From Sphingomonas liriopis (GTDB lineage Bacteria > Pseudomonadota > Alphaproteobacteria > Sphingomonadales > Sphingomonadaceae): a stretch of DNA of 64,000 nucleotides. The notes below the pieces were generated by a model, which saw nothing but the letters and a program-made list of their open reading frames with translations, did no database searches and had not been told where the DNA came from. The position numbers and the translations under genes are program-made. Below are positions 7,097 through 15,939 of this stretch, piece by piece (positions within the stretch are counted from its first letter, which is position 1; the number at the start of each line of letters is the position of its first letter). The stretch spans positions 1 through 64,000 of the forward strand of contig NZ_JAMLDY010000008.1 in NCBI RefSeq assembly GCF_024211255.1. Reading direction: 5' to 3'.

Positions 7097-8683
7097 ATGC
7101 TCGACGCCAACCTGACGCAGCAGCTGAAGGCCTATCTGGTCAACATCCGCGAGCCCATCGAACTGGTCGCCAGCCTGGGCGACGACGCCAAGTCGCGGCA
7201 GATGCGCGAGCTGATCGACGAGATCGCCGCGCTCTCCGACCAGATCACCACCGCGACCGGCGACGATGCGCGCCGCCCCAGCTTCCTGATCCGCCGCACC
7301 GGGACCGAGATCGGCGTGCGCTTCGCCGGCCTGCCGATGGGGCATGAGTTCACGTCGCTGGTGTTGGCGCTGCTCCAGGTCGGCGGTCATCCGTCGAAGG
7401 CGGCACCGGCGCTGCTCGATCAAGTTCGCGCGCTCGGCGGCGACTACCATTTCGAAACGTACTTCTCGCTCTCCTGCGCCAATTGCCCCGACGTGGTGCA
7501 GGCGCTCAACCTGATGGCGGTGCTCAATCCGGGCGTCACGCACACCGCGATCGACGGCGCGCTGTTCCAGGACGAGGTCGCGAGCCGCAAGGTGATGGCG
7601 GTGCCCACCGTCTTCCTCCACGGCGAGGTGTTCGGCCAGGGCCGGATGGAGCTCGAACAGATCGTCGCGAAGCTCGACACCGGCGCCTCGGCGCGCGTCG
7701 CGGAGACGATCGCGGCGAAGGAGCCGTTCGACGTGCTCGTCGTCGGCGGCGGCCCGGCGGGTGCGGCGGCGGCGATCTACACCGCGCGCAAGGGCATCCG
7801 CACCGGCATCCTCGCCGAGCGGTTCGGCGGGCAGGTCGCCGACACGATGGGAATCGAGAACCTCGTGTCCGTCCCGCACACCGAAGGGCCGAAGCTCGTC
7901 GCCGATCTCGAACGCCACGTCCGCGAATATGACGTCGATATCATGAACCTGCAGCGCGCGGACAAGCTGATCCCGGCCCCCGAAGGCGGCCTGCACGAGC
8001 TGGTGCTGGAGAATGGCGCGTCGCTCAAGGCGCGCACGGTCATCCTGTCGACCGGCGCGCGCTGGCGGCAGATGGGCGTGCCGGGCGAGGACACCTACCG
8101 CAACAAGGGCGTCGCCTATTGCCCGCATTGCGACGGGCCGCTGTTCAAGGGCAAGCGCGTCGCGGTGATCGGCGGCGGCAATTCGGGCGTCGAGGCGGCG
8201 ATCGACCTCGCCGGGCTCGTCGCGCACGTCACGCTGATCGAGTACGACACCGCCCTGCGCGCCGACGCGGTGCTCCAGCGCAAGCTCCATAGCCTGCCCA
8301 ACGTCACCGTCGTCACCTCGGCACTGACCACCGAAGTGCATGGTGACGGCGACAAGGTGACCGCGCTCTCCTACCGCGACCGCACCCACGGCACGATGCA
8401 TCGCGTCGAGCTGGAGGGGATCTTCGTGCAGATCGGGCTGGTGCCGAACACCGAATGGCTGGCGGGGGCGATCGCTTTGTCCCCACGCGGCGAGATCGAG
8501 GTCGACGACCGCGGCCACACTTCGCAACCCGGCATCTTCGCCGCGGGCGATGCGACCACGGTGCCGTTCAAGCAGATCGTGATCGCGATGGGCGCCGGCT
8601 CGACCGCCGCGCTGGCCGCATTCGACCACCTCATCCGCCTGCCCGCGGAAGAAACGCACGATTGGGAAGAAGCGGCGGAGTAA
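7097..8683 (+). CDS. ahpF: Alkyl hydroperoxide reductase subunit F
   Basis: 528 residues, close to the family norm of about 520. An FAD-dependent NADH:disulfide oxidoreductase that recycles AhpC. The N-terminal double-thioredoxin domain has CANC (Cys127, Cys130). The thioredoxin-reductase-like core has the FAD motif [12 protein letters not shown], the redox pair CPHC (Cys342, Cys345), the NADH motif [12 protein letters not shown] and the second FAD motif GIFAAGDAT. All electron-relay cysteines are present. It stands 95 bp after ahpC with a palindromic repeat between them, and ahead of oxyR. Confidence 0.95.
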   Translation: MLDANLTQQLKAYLVNIREPIELVASLGDDAKSRQMRELIDEIAALSDQITTATGDDARRPSFLIRRTGTEIGVRFAGLPMGHEFTSLVLALLQVGGHPSKAAPALLDQVRALGGDYHFETYFSLSCANCPDVVQALNLMAVLNPGVTHTAIDGALFQDEVASRKVMAVPTVFLHGEVFGQGRMELEQIVAKLDTGASARVAETIAAKEPFDVLVVGGGPAGAAAAIYTARKGIRTGILAERFGGQVADTMGIENLVSVPHTEGPKLVADLERHVREYDVDIMNLQRADKLIPAPEGGLHELVLENGASLKARTVILSTGARWRQMGVPGEDTYRNKGVAYCPHCDGPLFKGKRVAVIGGGNSGVEAAIDLAGLVAHVTLIEYDTALRADAVLQRKLHSLPNVTVVTSALTTEVHGDGDKVTALSYRDRTHGTMHRVELEGIFVQIGLVPNTEWLAGAIALSPRGEIEVDDRGHTSQPGIFAAGDATTVPFKQIVIAMGAGSTAALAAFDHLIRLPAEETHDWEEAAE

Positions 8684-8731
8684 GGGGGAGGAAACGGAAG
8701 CGAGCGGGATCGGACGGCCGCCACCCATCCT

Positions 8732-8842
8732 CCGTCACCCCGGACGTGTTCCGGGGTCCACCGATCCGCACGCGCAAGACAAGAGGCTCTTCCGGTCGGT
8801 CCAGCCGCGAAGTGGACCCCGGAACACGTCCGGGGTGACGGA
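8732..8842. repeat. Inverted pair of repeat family B
   Basis: CACCCCGGACGTGTTCCGGGG and its reverse complement face each other across about 55 bases. The same arrangement is seen at 12079-12188 and 35436-35547. It lies between ahpF and oxyR. Confidence 0.85.
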
Positions 8843-8946
8843 GGTAATGGGGCGGATGTTTCGGCAACTCACGCCGGTTCGCAGGGGTCGCCCCCCGGAC
8901 TTAAGGGGGTAGCGCCCCTCGCCCCCGCCCCCTATCTCCCGGCCGC

Positions 8947-9849
8947 ATGGCAGCGACCTACCTCCCGACGCTCAAACAGCTGCAATATCTCGTCGCGCTC
9001 AAGGACGCCGGGCATTTCGGCCGCGCCGCCGAGGCGTGCTTCGTCACCCAGTCGACTCTTTCCGCGGGCCTGCGCGAACTCGAGACGCTGATCGGCGTGA
9101 CGCTGGTCGAGCGCACCCGCCGCGTCGTCCGCTTCACGCCGCTAGGCGACCGGATCGCCGACAAGGCGCGCCGCGTGCTGCGCGAGGCGGAGGAACTGGG
9201 CGACATCGCCCGCGCCGCCGGGCGACCGCTGTCGGGCGAGATGCGGATGAGCGTCATCCCGACGATCGCGCCGTTCATGCTGCCGCATATCCTGCCGCGC
9301 CTGCGCCGCGACTATCCCGACCTCAGACTGTTCCTGCGCGAGGAGCCCTCAGGACCGGCGTGCGAAGGGCTGCACAACGGCCGCACCGACTGCGTGCTGC
9401 TCGCGCTGCCCTTCGCCTGCGGCGATGTCGCCAGCCACGCGCTGTTCGACGATCGCCTGTTCGTCGCCTATCAGCCGCAGGACATGCCGAGCGATCCGCC
9501 GTCGATCCCCGCGGCGCTGATCGACGAGACGCGGCTGTTGCTGCTCGAGGACGGCCATTGCCTCAAGGATCATGCGCTCTCGGCGTGCAACCGCCCCGAA
9601 TTGCGCGCCGAGGCGACGATGCTCGGCACCTCGCTGCATACGATCGTGCAGATGGTCGACAACGGCCTCGGCATGACGATGCTGCCCGAGATGGCGCTGA
9701 AGGCGGGCATCCTCGACCATACCGATATCGTCGCGCGGCCGCTCGATGCCGAGAATGCGGTGCGGCGGATCGCGCTCGTCTGGCGCCGTGCCTCACCGCG
9801 CGAAAAGGACTTCCAGCTGCTCGCCGAGGCGCTGGCCGAAGCGCGGTGA
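8947..9849 (+). CDS. oxyR: LysR-type peroxide regulator OxyR
   Basis: 300 residues. An N-terminal winged helix-turn-helix (FGRAAEACFVTQSTLSAGLR) is followed by the LysR effector domain. The peroxide-sensing cysteines are Cys205 in GHCLKDHAL and Cys214, nine residues apart as in E. coli OxyR (199 and 208). The nearby PTIAPFMLPHILP and GMTMLPEMAL segments are also typical of OxyR. Its position directly after ahpC-ahpF supports control of that pair. A repeat lies between ahpF and this gene, so it probably has its own promoter. Confidence 0.93.
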   Translation: MAATYLPTLKQLQYLVALKDAGHFGRAAEACFVTQSTLSAGLRELETLIGVTLVERTRRVVRFTPLGDRIADKARRVLREAEELGDIARAAGRPLSGEMRMSVIPTIAPFMLPHILPRLRRDYPDLRLFLREEPSGPACEGLHNGRTDCVLLALPFACGDVASHALFDDRLFVAYQPQDMPSDPPSIPAALIDETRLLLLEDGHCLKDHALSACNRPELRAEATMLGTSLHTIVQMVDNGLGMTMLPEMALKAGILDHTDIVARPLDAENAVRRIALVWRRASPREKDFQLLAEALAEAR

Positions 9850-9886
9850 CGCAACCTGCCCCCCGCTGGCGCGTAGAGGACCGGCC

Positions 9887-10498
9887 ATGACCCGACTACC
9901 GACGATCCCCATGCGGCATTGTGCCGCCGCCCTGCTGCTGGCGCTGCTCGCCGGCTGCGTCCCGCCGGCGACCGCACCCGTTGTCGCGCCGCCGCCGGTC
10001 ACCGCCGCGCCGGTACCGGTCGATCCGTCGGGAATCGAATCCGAAGCGACGATCGCCGCCTCGGTCGCCGCCACCCCCGGCCTGCATACGCTCGCCGGCG
10101 AGGTGCGCACGGCGGAGCTCGACGCGCTGCTCGGCGGCGACGGCCCCTATACGCTGTTCGCGCCCACCGACGCGGCCTTCACCCGGCTGGCGCCGGGGAT
10201 CGCGAGCGACCTGCTCGCGCCGGAGAACCGCACCGCGCTGGTGGCGATGCTGCGCTATCATATCGTGCCGGGCGTGCTGACCACCGAACAGCTGACGCAG
10301 CGCATCCGCGACGGCGGCGGGCGCGCCATGCTGACGACGCTGGGCGGCCAGCCGATCACGGCGACGCTGACCGGCGACGTCATCACACTGACCAGCGCGA
10401 CCGGCAACCGCAGCTATGTCGAGGCCGCCGACGTCGCGCAGGCGAACGGGGTGATCCATATCGTCAACGGCGTGCTGGTGCCGAATCTGGGGCAATAG
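9887..10498 (+). CDS. Fasciclin-domain lipoprotein
   Basis: 203 residues. The start at 9887 follows AGAGGA (9875-9880). The lipobox LLALLAGC gives an acylated cysteine at about residue 22, followed by a Pro/Val-rich linker. Residues about 60-200 form one FAS1 domain, with the H1 motif YTLFAPTDAAFTRL, the central RYHIVPG and the C-terminal GVIHIVNGVLVP. FAS1 lipoproteins are outer-envelope adhesion or matrix proteins; the ligand is unknown. An ATG at 9911 is a possible alternative start. Confidence 0.85.
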   Translation: MTRLPTIPMRHCAAALLLALLAGCVPPATAPVVAPPPVTAAPVPVDPSGIESEATIAASVAATPGLHTLAGEVRTAELDALLGGDGPYTLFAPTDAAFTRLAPGIASDLLAPENRTALVAMLRYHIVPGVLTTEQLTQRIRDGGGRAMLTTLGGQPITATLTGDVITLTSATGNRSYVEAADVAQANGVIHIVNGVLVPNLGQ

Positions 10499-10510
10499 AC
10501 GCTCTACCTT

Positions 10511-10619
10511 CTCCCACCCCGGCGCAGGCCGGGGTCCACTCGCGAAGGTCTCTCCGACAGCGGGCGCCGCCCACCAGCATTGCCGTCGCAGCTGGACCCC
10601 GGCCTGCGCCGGGGTGAGA
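10511..10619. repeat. Inverted pair of repeat family C
   Basis: CACCCCGGCGCAGGCCGGGG and its reverse complement across about 60 bases. A second pair of this family is at 42160-42255. It sits between convergent genes. Confidence 0.85.
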
Positions 10620-10625
10620 GAAGGG

Positions 10626-11069
10626 TTATGCCTCCCACCGCGCGGCAGCGGCGGCATCGCCGTCGCGCGCCTCGACCCAGCGCGCCTCGCCGTCGCGCGT
10701 CTCGCGTTTCCAGAAGGGCGCGTCGGTCTTGAGCCGGTCGATCAGATAGGCGCACGCTTCCAGCGCCGCCGCCCGATGCGGGGCTGAAGCCGCGACGAAG
10801 ACGATCCGCTCGCCCGGCGCCATCGGCCCGACGCGGTGGACGATCGTCGCCGCGCCGAGCGACCAGCGCGCCGCGGCATCCTCGGCGACTCGGCGCAATG
10901 CCGCTTCGGTGGCGCCGGGGTAATGTTCCAGTTCGAGCGTCGCGACGCCGTCGTCCGGGCGGACCAGGCCGGTGAACGTCGCCACCGCGCCGGTGCCGGC
11001 GGCGCCCTCCGCCAGCATCATCTCGACGGTCAGGTCGATGGCCTCGCGACCGACGTGGATGCGGATCAT
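10626..11069 (-). CDS. moaE: Molybdopterin synthase catalytic subunit MoaE
   Basis: 147 residues. With MoaD it converts cyclic pyranopterin monophosphate to molybdopterin. Family signatures are GAVATFTGLVRP near residue 30, LELEHYPGATE, IVHRVGPMAPGE, VFVAASAPHRAAALEACAYL and the active-site lysine loop RLKTDAPFWKRE. Its start overlaps the end of moaD by four bases (ATGA), which points to coupled translation. Confidence 0.95.
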   Translation of the reverse strand: MIRIHVGREAIDLTVEMMLAEGAAGTGAVATFTGLVRPDDGVATLELEHYPGATEAALRRVAEDAAARWSLGAATIVHRVGPMAPGERIVFVAASAPHRAAALEACAYLIDRLKTDAPFWKRETRDGEARWVEARDGDAAAAARWEA

Positions 11070-11323
11070 CCGCCGGTCACCGGCGGGAACAGCGCGACCT
11101 CGCGCGCGCCGACGATGCTCGCGTCCATGCCGACGAACGCCTGGTCGACCGCCGCGCGCAGCCGCGCCCGGTCGGCCAGCGCCTCGCCGCTATCGGCATC
11201 GCGCGCGGCCAGCCAGTCGACCAGCATCGCGACGGTTGTTACCTCCGCCGCCGGCTCGACGCGTTCCTGCGCGACGCCCATGCGCTCGCGGACCCAGGCG
11301 AAATAGAGGATGTCGAGCGCCAT
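11066..11323 (-). CDS. moaD: Molybdopterin synthase sulfur-carrier subunit MoaD
   Basis: 85 residues with a ubiquitin-like beta-grasp fold. The C-terminus ends in PPVTGG, the double glycine that is adenylated by MoeB and converted to a thiocarboxylate. It overlaps moaE by 4 bp and follows pgsA by only 4 bp, so pgsA-moaD-moaE form one operon. Confidence 0.92.
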   Translation of the reverse strand: MALDILYFAWVRERMGVAQERVEPAAEVTTVAMLVDWLAARDADSGEALADRARLRAAVDQAFVGMDASIVGAREVALFPPVTGG

Positions 11324-11327
11324 CGCG

Positions 11328-11897
11328 TCAGTCCATGTGCTTCAGGCCGACGCGCAGATAGTCCCAGCCCGTCACCAGCGTCAGCACCGCCGCCGCCCAC
11401 AGACAGCCGAGCCCGGTCGTCTTGATCCACCACACCGCCGGCAGCGCTCCCGCGAGGACCAGCGCGCCGAACGCGACGAGCTGCAGCGTCGTCTTCCACT
11501 TGGCGAGCTTCGACACCGGCAGCGACACCTGTAGGCCGGCGAGAAATTCGCGCAGGCCCGATACCGCGATCTCGCGCAGCAGGATGATGAGCGCGGCGAT
11601 CAGATGGACACCGGTGATGAGCGCGCGGTCGTCGTCGTGCCGCGTACCGACCAGCATCAGGATGACCGCGGCGATCATGATCTTGTCGGCGATCGGATCG
11701 AGGAACGCCCCCAGCCGTGACACCGCCCCCTGCGCCCGGGCGAGATAGCCGTCGAAATAATCGGTGATCCCCATCAGGCAGTAGAGCGCGAAGGCGATCC
11801 CGAACCCCGCCTCCCACCGCGGCCACCACAGGAACGCGACGAGCAGCGGCACCGCGACGATCCGCGACAGCGTCAGGAGATTGGGCAAGGTCAGCAT
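11328..11897 (-). CDS. pgsA: CDP-diacylglycerol-glycerol-3-phosphate 3-phosphatidyltransferase
   Basis: 189 residues. Makes phosphatidylglycerol phosphate in the inner membrane, the committed step to phosphatidylglycerol and cardiolipin. The CDP-alcohol phosphatidyltransferase signature D-G-x2-A-R-x8-G-x3-D-x3-D is complete in FDGYLARAQGAVSRLGAFLD followed by PIAD. Four or five hydrophobic segments are present. It heads the pgsA-moaD-moaE operon. Confidence 0.93.
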   Translation of the reverse strand: MLTLPNLLTLSRIVAVPLLVAFLWWPRWEAGFGIAFALYCLMGITDYFDGYLARAQGAVSRLGAFLDPIADKIMIAAVILMLVGTRHDDDRALITGVHLIAALIILLREIAVSGLREFLAGLQVSLPVSKLAKWKTTLQLVAFGALVLAGALPAVWWIKTTGLGCLWAAAVLTLVTGWDYLRVGLKHMD

Positions 11898-11978
11898 CGC
11901 CGCCTTCCTACCGCGATGCGCGGGCGGGTGTAACCCCGGCTGAGCGATGGTGGCGTGATGGGGCGTAGGCCGTATGGT

Positions 11979-12009
11979 TCGTCATCCCCGCGCTAGCGGG
12001 GATGACGAA
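11979..12009. repeat. Palindromic repeat family D
   Basis: CGTCATCCCCGC, a GCTA centre and the mirror arm GCGGGGATGACG. Same family as 7012-7043. Confidence 0.8.
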
Positions 12010-12078
12010 GGGGGCGATGGCGCTGACCCGCCACGTAGGAGCGGCCTTGGGGAAAGGTCGTCGCTTACCCCACTTCCT

Positions 12079-12188
12079 CCGTCACCCCGGACTTGTTCCG
12101 GGGTCCACGGGGCCGCAACGGCAGTCCTCTCGCCATCTGGCTTCGCGCTCGCCGCGGGGTGGACCCCGGAACAAGTCCGGGGTGACGG
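12079..12188. repeat. Inverted pair of repeat family B
   Basis: Outward copies of CACCCCGGACTTGTTCCGGG face each other, as at 8732-8842. Confidence 0.85.
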
Positions 12189-12308
12189 CATGAGCGGGGC
12201 GGGCGTCGGGAACACTCGACACCGGCACCCCCACCTTCCCCGTTGGCGCGACCATCGCGCTCGGCTATGTCCGCCGCAATCCTGCCACGATCGAAGGCCG
12301 TTGTCCGC

Positions 12309-13598
12309 ATGCTGAATGCCCTGGGGTTGCTGAAGCAGCGCCGCTTCCTGCCCCTCTTCACCACGCAGTTCCTGGGTGCCTTCAACGACAATCTGTTCAA
12401 GACGTCGATGGTGCTGTTCGCCACCTATGCGATCTTCAACGATCCGCGGATGGAGGCGAATTTCAACGCGCTGGCGACCGGCATCGCCATCCTGCCCTTC
12501 TTCCTGCTCTCCGCGCTCGCCGGGCAACTGGCGGACAGCCACGACAAGGCGCGGATCATCCGCATCGTCAAGACCGCGGAGATCGGCATCATGCTCCTGG
12601 GCGCCGCCGGGCTGATGGTCGCGCGCGCCGGCTTCCCGAGCGTCGGCATCGGGCTGATGCTCGGCGCGGTGCTCTTCCTCGGCGTCCATTCGACCTTCTT
12701 CGGGCCGATCAAATACGCCATCCTGCCGCAGCATCTCAAACCCTGCGACGTGCTCGGCGGCACCGGCCTCGTCGAGGCGGGGACCTATCTCGCCATCCTG
12801 CTCGGTACCGTCACCGCCGGCTGGGTGCCGATCGAGGGTGCGGCGATCCTCGTGCTGGTCGTCGCCGGCATCGGCTGGGCGACCGCGAAGGCGGTGCCGC
12901 CCGCACCGCGCGAGGGGCCGCGGCTGAAGCTCAACTACAACCCCTTCACCGCATCGTGGCGGCTGATCCGCACCACGATGCACATCCCGCGTCTGTTCCT
13001 CGCGATCTGCGCGATCAGCTTCTTCTGGACGATCGGGGCGGTGCTCATCATCGTCTTCCCGCCGCTGGTGAAGAACGTGCTGACCGCGGACGAACGCGTC
13101 GCCAGCGGCGCGATCGCGGTCTTTTCGGTCGGCGTCGCGATCGGATCGGTGGTCATCAACACGATGCTGAAGGGCAAGATCAGCGCGCGCTATTCGCCGG
13201 TGTCGGTGATCGCGATGGGCGTGTTCGTCGTGATCTTCTCATTCCTGTGCCGCAACTGGGTGCCGGCGCCACCGGGCACTTACTACGACTGGGCGAGCTT
13301 CGTCGCGCAGCCGCGCAGTATCCCGATCATGCTCAGCCTGCTGGCGATCGCGACGACCGGCGGCATGTTCGTCGTGCCGCTCTACGCCTTCCTCACCACG
13401 ACGGTCGAAAAGGACCAGACCGCGCGCACGGTGGCGGCGAACAACGTCGTCAATTCAGGGGCGATGACGTTCGGATCGGTCGCGGTGTTGGCCATCAATG
13501 CCGCCGGCGTGCAGCCGGTCGACATGCTGTTCCTGGTCGCCGCGATGTGCCTCGTCTCCGCATGGATCGCGCAGAAACTGCACCTCGCCTGCGATTAG
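12309..13598 (+). CDS. MFS transporter, LplT-like
   Basis: About 429 residues with 11-12 membrane helices. The N-terminal FLPLFTTQFLGAFNDNLFK is the signature of the lysophospholipid transporter LplT and of the transporter half of LplT-acyltransferase fusions, so flipping of lysophospholipids across the inner membrane is the likely role. STFFGPIKYAILPQHL in the first half is also characteristic. The acyltransferase and acyl-ACP ligase domains found in some homologues are absent. The start is uncertain: ATG at 12309 gives the family-like N-terminus, but no good ribosome site is seen; ATG at 12267 is the alternative. Confidence 0.8.
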   Translation: MLNALGLLKQRRFLPLFTTQFLGAFNDNLFKTSMVLFATYAIFNDPRMEANFNALATGIAILPFFLLSALAGQLADSHDKARIIRIVKTAEIGIMLLGAAGLMVARAGFPSVGIGLMLGAVLFLGVHSTFFGPIKYAILPQHLKPCDVLGGTGLVEAGTYLAILLGTVTAGWVPIEGAAILVLVVAGIGWATAKAVPPAPREGPRLKLNYNPFTASWRLIRTTMHIPRLFLAICAISFFWTIGAVLIIVFPPLVKNVLTADERVASGAIAVFSVGVAIGSVVINTMLKGKISARYSPVSVIAMGVFVVIFSFLCRNWVPAPPGTYYDWASFVAQPRSIPIMLSLLAIATTGGMFVVPLYAFLTTTVEKDQTARTVAANNVVNSGAMTFGSVAVLAINAAGVQPVDMLFLVAAMCLVSAWIAQKLHLACD

Positions 13599-13623
13599 GC
13601 AAGCGAGCGGGCCGGCACCGCCT

Positions 13624-13794
13624 TCAAAACAAAAACGTATAGAAGCAGGTGAAGAAGGCGGCGAAGCTGAGCATGAACAGCTTCCAGTCCTCGTCGTCGC
13701 GGCGGCGCGGGGATGCGACCACCGGCGGCGGCAGCGAGCGCCGAAACGGATGGCGGGCGGATTCGTTGGTCAGGACGAGGCGTCGGGTCATCAT
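13624..13794 (-). CDS. Small 56-aa protein with C-terminal membrane helix
   Basis: Two ATG codons in a row (13794 and 13791) begin a frame with a basic, Pro-rich N-terminus and the C-terminal segment DEDWKLFMLSFAAFFTCFYT, a single membrane anchor at the very end. The composition is protein-like and unlike the shadow frames around it. No strong ribosome site is visible. It is divergent from the GreA/GreB-like gene by 93 bp. Function unknown. Confidence 0.5.
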   Translation of the reverse strand: MMTRRLVLTNESARHPFRRSLPPPVVASPRRRDDEDWKLFMLSFAAFFTCFYTFLF

Positions 13795-13887
13795 GGACAC
13801 GTTAACGCCGCGTTTACGATTCAGACCATCCCGAAAGGTGGTTAAGCCCCGGCTGTCCGGGGATGGGACATGCAGAAAGGCCCCGAC

Positions 13888-14352
13888 ATGAGCGTCGCAT
13901 TCCGCCGCGAGAGCGACGAAGAGCATCTCGAACCCAAGTTCGAACGCCCCATCCCCGCTGGTCCCAATCTGGTGACGCGCGCCGGCAAGGCATTGATCGA
14001 ACAGGAAATCGCGACGCTGGAAGCCACACTCGCCGATGCCTCGGCCGACGGGATGGAGGCGATCCGGCGCGACCTGCGCTATTGGCAGACGCGCCGCACG
14101 ACCGCGGTCGAGACGGTCGCCCCCGCGGACGGCAGCGCCGGTTTCGGCACCGCGGTGACGGTGCGGATGGGCGGCCGGACGCGGACGATCGCCATCGTCG
14201 GCGACGACGAGGCCGATCCCAACGCCGACCGATTGGCCTTCGGCGCGCCGCTCGCGCGTGTGCTGGCGGGCGCGGACGTCGGCGACCTGCTGCCCTTCGC
14301 CGGCCGCGACGATGCGATCGAGGTGCTGGAGATCGCACCGCTCGCGGATTGA
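13888..14352 (+). CDS. GreA/GreB-family transcription elongation factor-like protein
   Basis: 154 residues. The start at 13888 follows AAAGG in the preceding 13 bases; an in-frame ATG at 13870 lacks a site. The N-terminal half is helical (ALIEQEIATLEATLADA, the coiled coil). The C-terminal half has the Gre FKBP-like domain, seen in FGTAVTVRMGGRTRTIAIVG and FGAPLARVLAGADVGD. Gre factors rescue backtracked RNA polymerase by cleaving the nascent RNA; acidic residues at the coiled-coil tip are needed. The form here is shortened in the coil, so it may act like the Rnk/GreAB-like regulators rather than true GreA. Confidence 0.75.
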   Translation: MSVAFRRESDEEHLEPKFERPIPAGPNLVTRAGKALIEQEIATLEATLADASADGMEAIRRDLRYWQTRRTTAVETVAPADGSAGFGTAVTVRMGGRTRTIAIVGDDEADPNADRLAFGAPLARVLAGADVGDLLPFAGRDDAIEVLEIAPLAD

Positions 14353-14361
14353 CCCACACCC

Positions 14362-14424
14362 GCCATGAGCGTGTCGAAGGGCATTGCGACTCATCCTGCT
14401 TCGACAAGCTCAGCATGAACGGTG
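14362..14424. repeat. Inverted pair of repeat family A
   Basis: GTGTCGAAGG and CTTCGACAAGCTCAG cores in opposite orientation, with CATGA/TGAACGG ends. It lies right after the Gre-like gene. Confidence 0.75.
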
Positions 14425-14464
14425 TGGTCGGGGCCGGGGTCGGAGGATCGAGTCGGGGGAATGC

Positions 14465-14497
14465 CGAGCTACGGGATCCGACGAATCCCGTAGCTCG
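14465..14497. other. Perfect 13-bp hairpin in the gap before the sensor kinase
   Basis: CGAGCTACGGGAT (14465-14477) pairs with ATCCCGTAGCTCG (14485-14497) around a 7-nt loop. A second, weaker pairing (GGCACCG with CGGTGCC) follows at about 14502-14541. No U-tract follows, so it is not a classical terminator. It could be a structured RNA or a degenerate repeat. Confidence 0.45.
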
Positions 14498-14610
14498 ACC
14501 GCCGGGCACCGGGGAGCACCCGAAATGCCGGCGGTGCCAATTGTGGGAGAGAACCCCGCCGACGCACGCGGCCTACCGCCGCCATGTTGCGCCGGTATTT
14601 CCGTGCCCCG

Positions 14611-15939
14611 TCACAGCGGCAGCGTCACCCGCGCCTCCGCGCCGCCGTCGGGGTGGTTGGCGATCGTCGCATCGCCGCCATGCGCGCGCGCGACGCCACG
14701 CACGCTGCTCAGCCCCAGCCCGATCCCGCCGGTATCGCGATTGCGCGAGCGTTCGCCGCGGAAGAACGGCTCGAACAGATGATCGAGGTCGTCCGGGTCG
14801 ATCCCCGGCCCGTGGTCGCGCACCGCGATCACCGCATGGCCGTCCGCCTGCGCGAGCGTCACCTCGGCATCGCCGGCATATTTCAGCGCATTGCCGACGA
14901 GGTTGGCGACCAGCGACTTGAGCGCGGCGGCATCGCCCTCCATCACCAGCGGGTCGCCATCGTGCAGCGTCACCGCCTCGCCGCGATCGGAAAGGTCGTC
15001 GGTGACGCTCTCGACCAGCGAGCGCAGGTCGAGCCGGCGGCGCGTCGCGGCCTGCGTGCCCTCGCGGAAGAAGGCGAGCGCCGCCTGGATCATCGCCTGC
15101 ATGTCGTGGATGTCGCCCGCGCTCTTGCTGCGCAGCGGTTCCGGCGCCTGTTCCAGCCGCAGGCCGAGGCGCATCAGCGGCGTGCGCAGGTCGTGCGCGA
15201 TCGCCGCGATCATCGTCGTGCGATCCTCGACATAGCGGTTGAGCCGTGCCTGCATGCGGTTGAACGCCGCCGCGGCATCGGCGATCTCCGCCGGCCCGCC
15301 GAGCGGCACCGGTGCGGCGCGCGGGTCGCGCCCCAGCCGCTCCGCCGCCGCGCCGAACGCCGCGATCGGCTTGGTCAGCCGGCGCGCCAGCGCCCAGGCG
15401 AACGGCGCCACCGCCAGCATCGCGGCGAGCAGCCAGAGCAATGCGCGCCAGCGCCAGCTCTCGAAACCGGTACGCGCGCCGCGCGCACTCACCCAGCTGC
15501 CATCCGCCTGCCGGACGGAGACGGTGAAATGGCCGAACAGGATCTGGTTGCGCGCGTCGGGCAGCCGCGGCCGCTGGCGGAAGCCCTCGCGCGGCGGCAT
15601 CGGCCCGAACACCATCGGCGGCGGCCCGCCGCCGAAATGGACGTGCACCCGCGCCGCCGGCATGCCCAATTGCGCGGCGATGATCCCCGCCATATGCTCG
15701 CCGCGCTCGTCATACGGTTCGGGATCGCTCCGGTCGCGCGCCAGCAGCAGCTCGCCGCTGGCGTCCTGGCCGTTGCGCAGCGCCGCCACGACTTGCGGCA
15801 CCGAATAGATGCGTGGCGTCGGCGGGGTGATGAACACGACCAGCGCGATGTTGAGCGCCTGCACCGCGGCGACGCTCAACAGCATCACGACGAACACCCG
15901 CCAGAACAGCGAATGGCGCACCCAGCCGAACGCCGTCAC
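14611..15939 (-). CDS. Sensor histidine kinase (HAMP-HisKA-HATPase)
   Basis: 442 residues. The GTG start at 15939 overlaps the stop of the response regulator gene by four bases (GTGA). An N-terminal membrane helix (LFWRVFVVMLLSVAAVQALN) is followed by a periplasmic domain of about 140 residues rich in Pro and Gly, and a second helix (ALLWLLAAMLAVAPFAWAL). A HAMP linker comes next. The phosphoacceptor box AAIAHDLRTPLMRLGLR, the N box LVANLVGNALKYAG and the G boxes VRDHGPGI and GIGLGLSSV are all intact. It is the EnvZ-like partner of the adjacent OmpR-type regulator. The signal is unknown; the divergent EF-hand gene is a plausible target. Confidence 0.93.
   Translation of the reverse strand: MTAFGWVRHSLFWRVFVVMLLSVAAVQALNIALVVFITPPTPRIYSVPQVVAALRNGQDASGELLLARDRSDPEPYDERGEHMAGIIAAQLGMPAARVHVHFGGGPPPMVFGPMPPREGFRQRPRLPDARNQILFGHFTVSVRQADGSWVSARGARTGFESWRWRALLWLLAAMLAVAPFAWALARRLTKPIAAFGAAAERLGRDPRAAPVPLGGPAEIADAAAAFNRMQARLNRYVEDRTTMIAAIAHDLRTPLMRLGLRLEQAPEPLRSKSAGDIHDMQAMIQAALAFFREGTQAATRRRLDLRSLVESVTDDLSDRGEAVTLHDGDPLVMEGDAAALKSLVANLVGNALKYAGDAEVTLAQADGHAVIAVRDHGPGIDPDDLDHLFEPFFRGERSRNRDTGGIGLGLSSVRGVARAHGGDATIANHPDGGAEARVTLPL

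Larger units (their letters stand above)
11898..12308. other. Gene-free stretch with two repeat elements
   Basis: The divergent gap between pgsA and the MFS gene holds a family D palindrome (11979-12009) and a family B inverted pair (12079-12188). No gene of its own is visible. Promoters for both flanking genes should lie here, but no clear consensus stands out. Confidence 0.6.
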
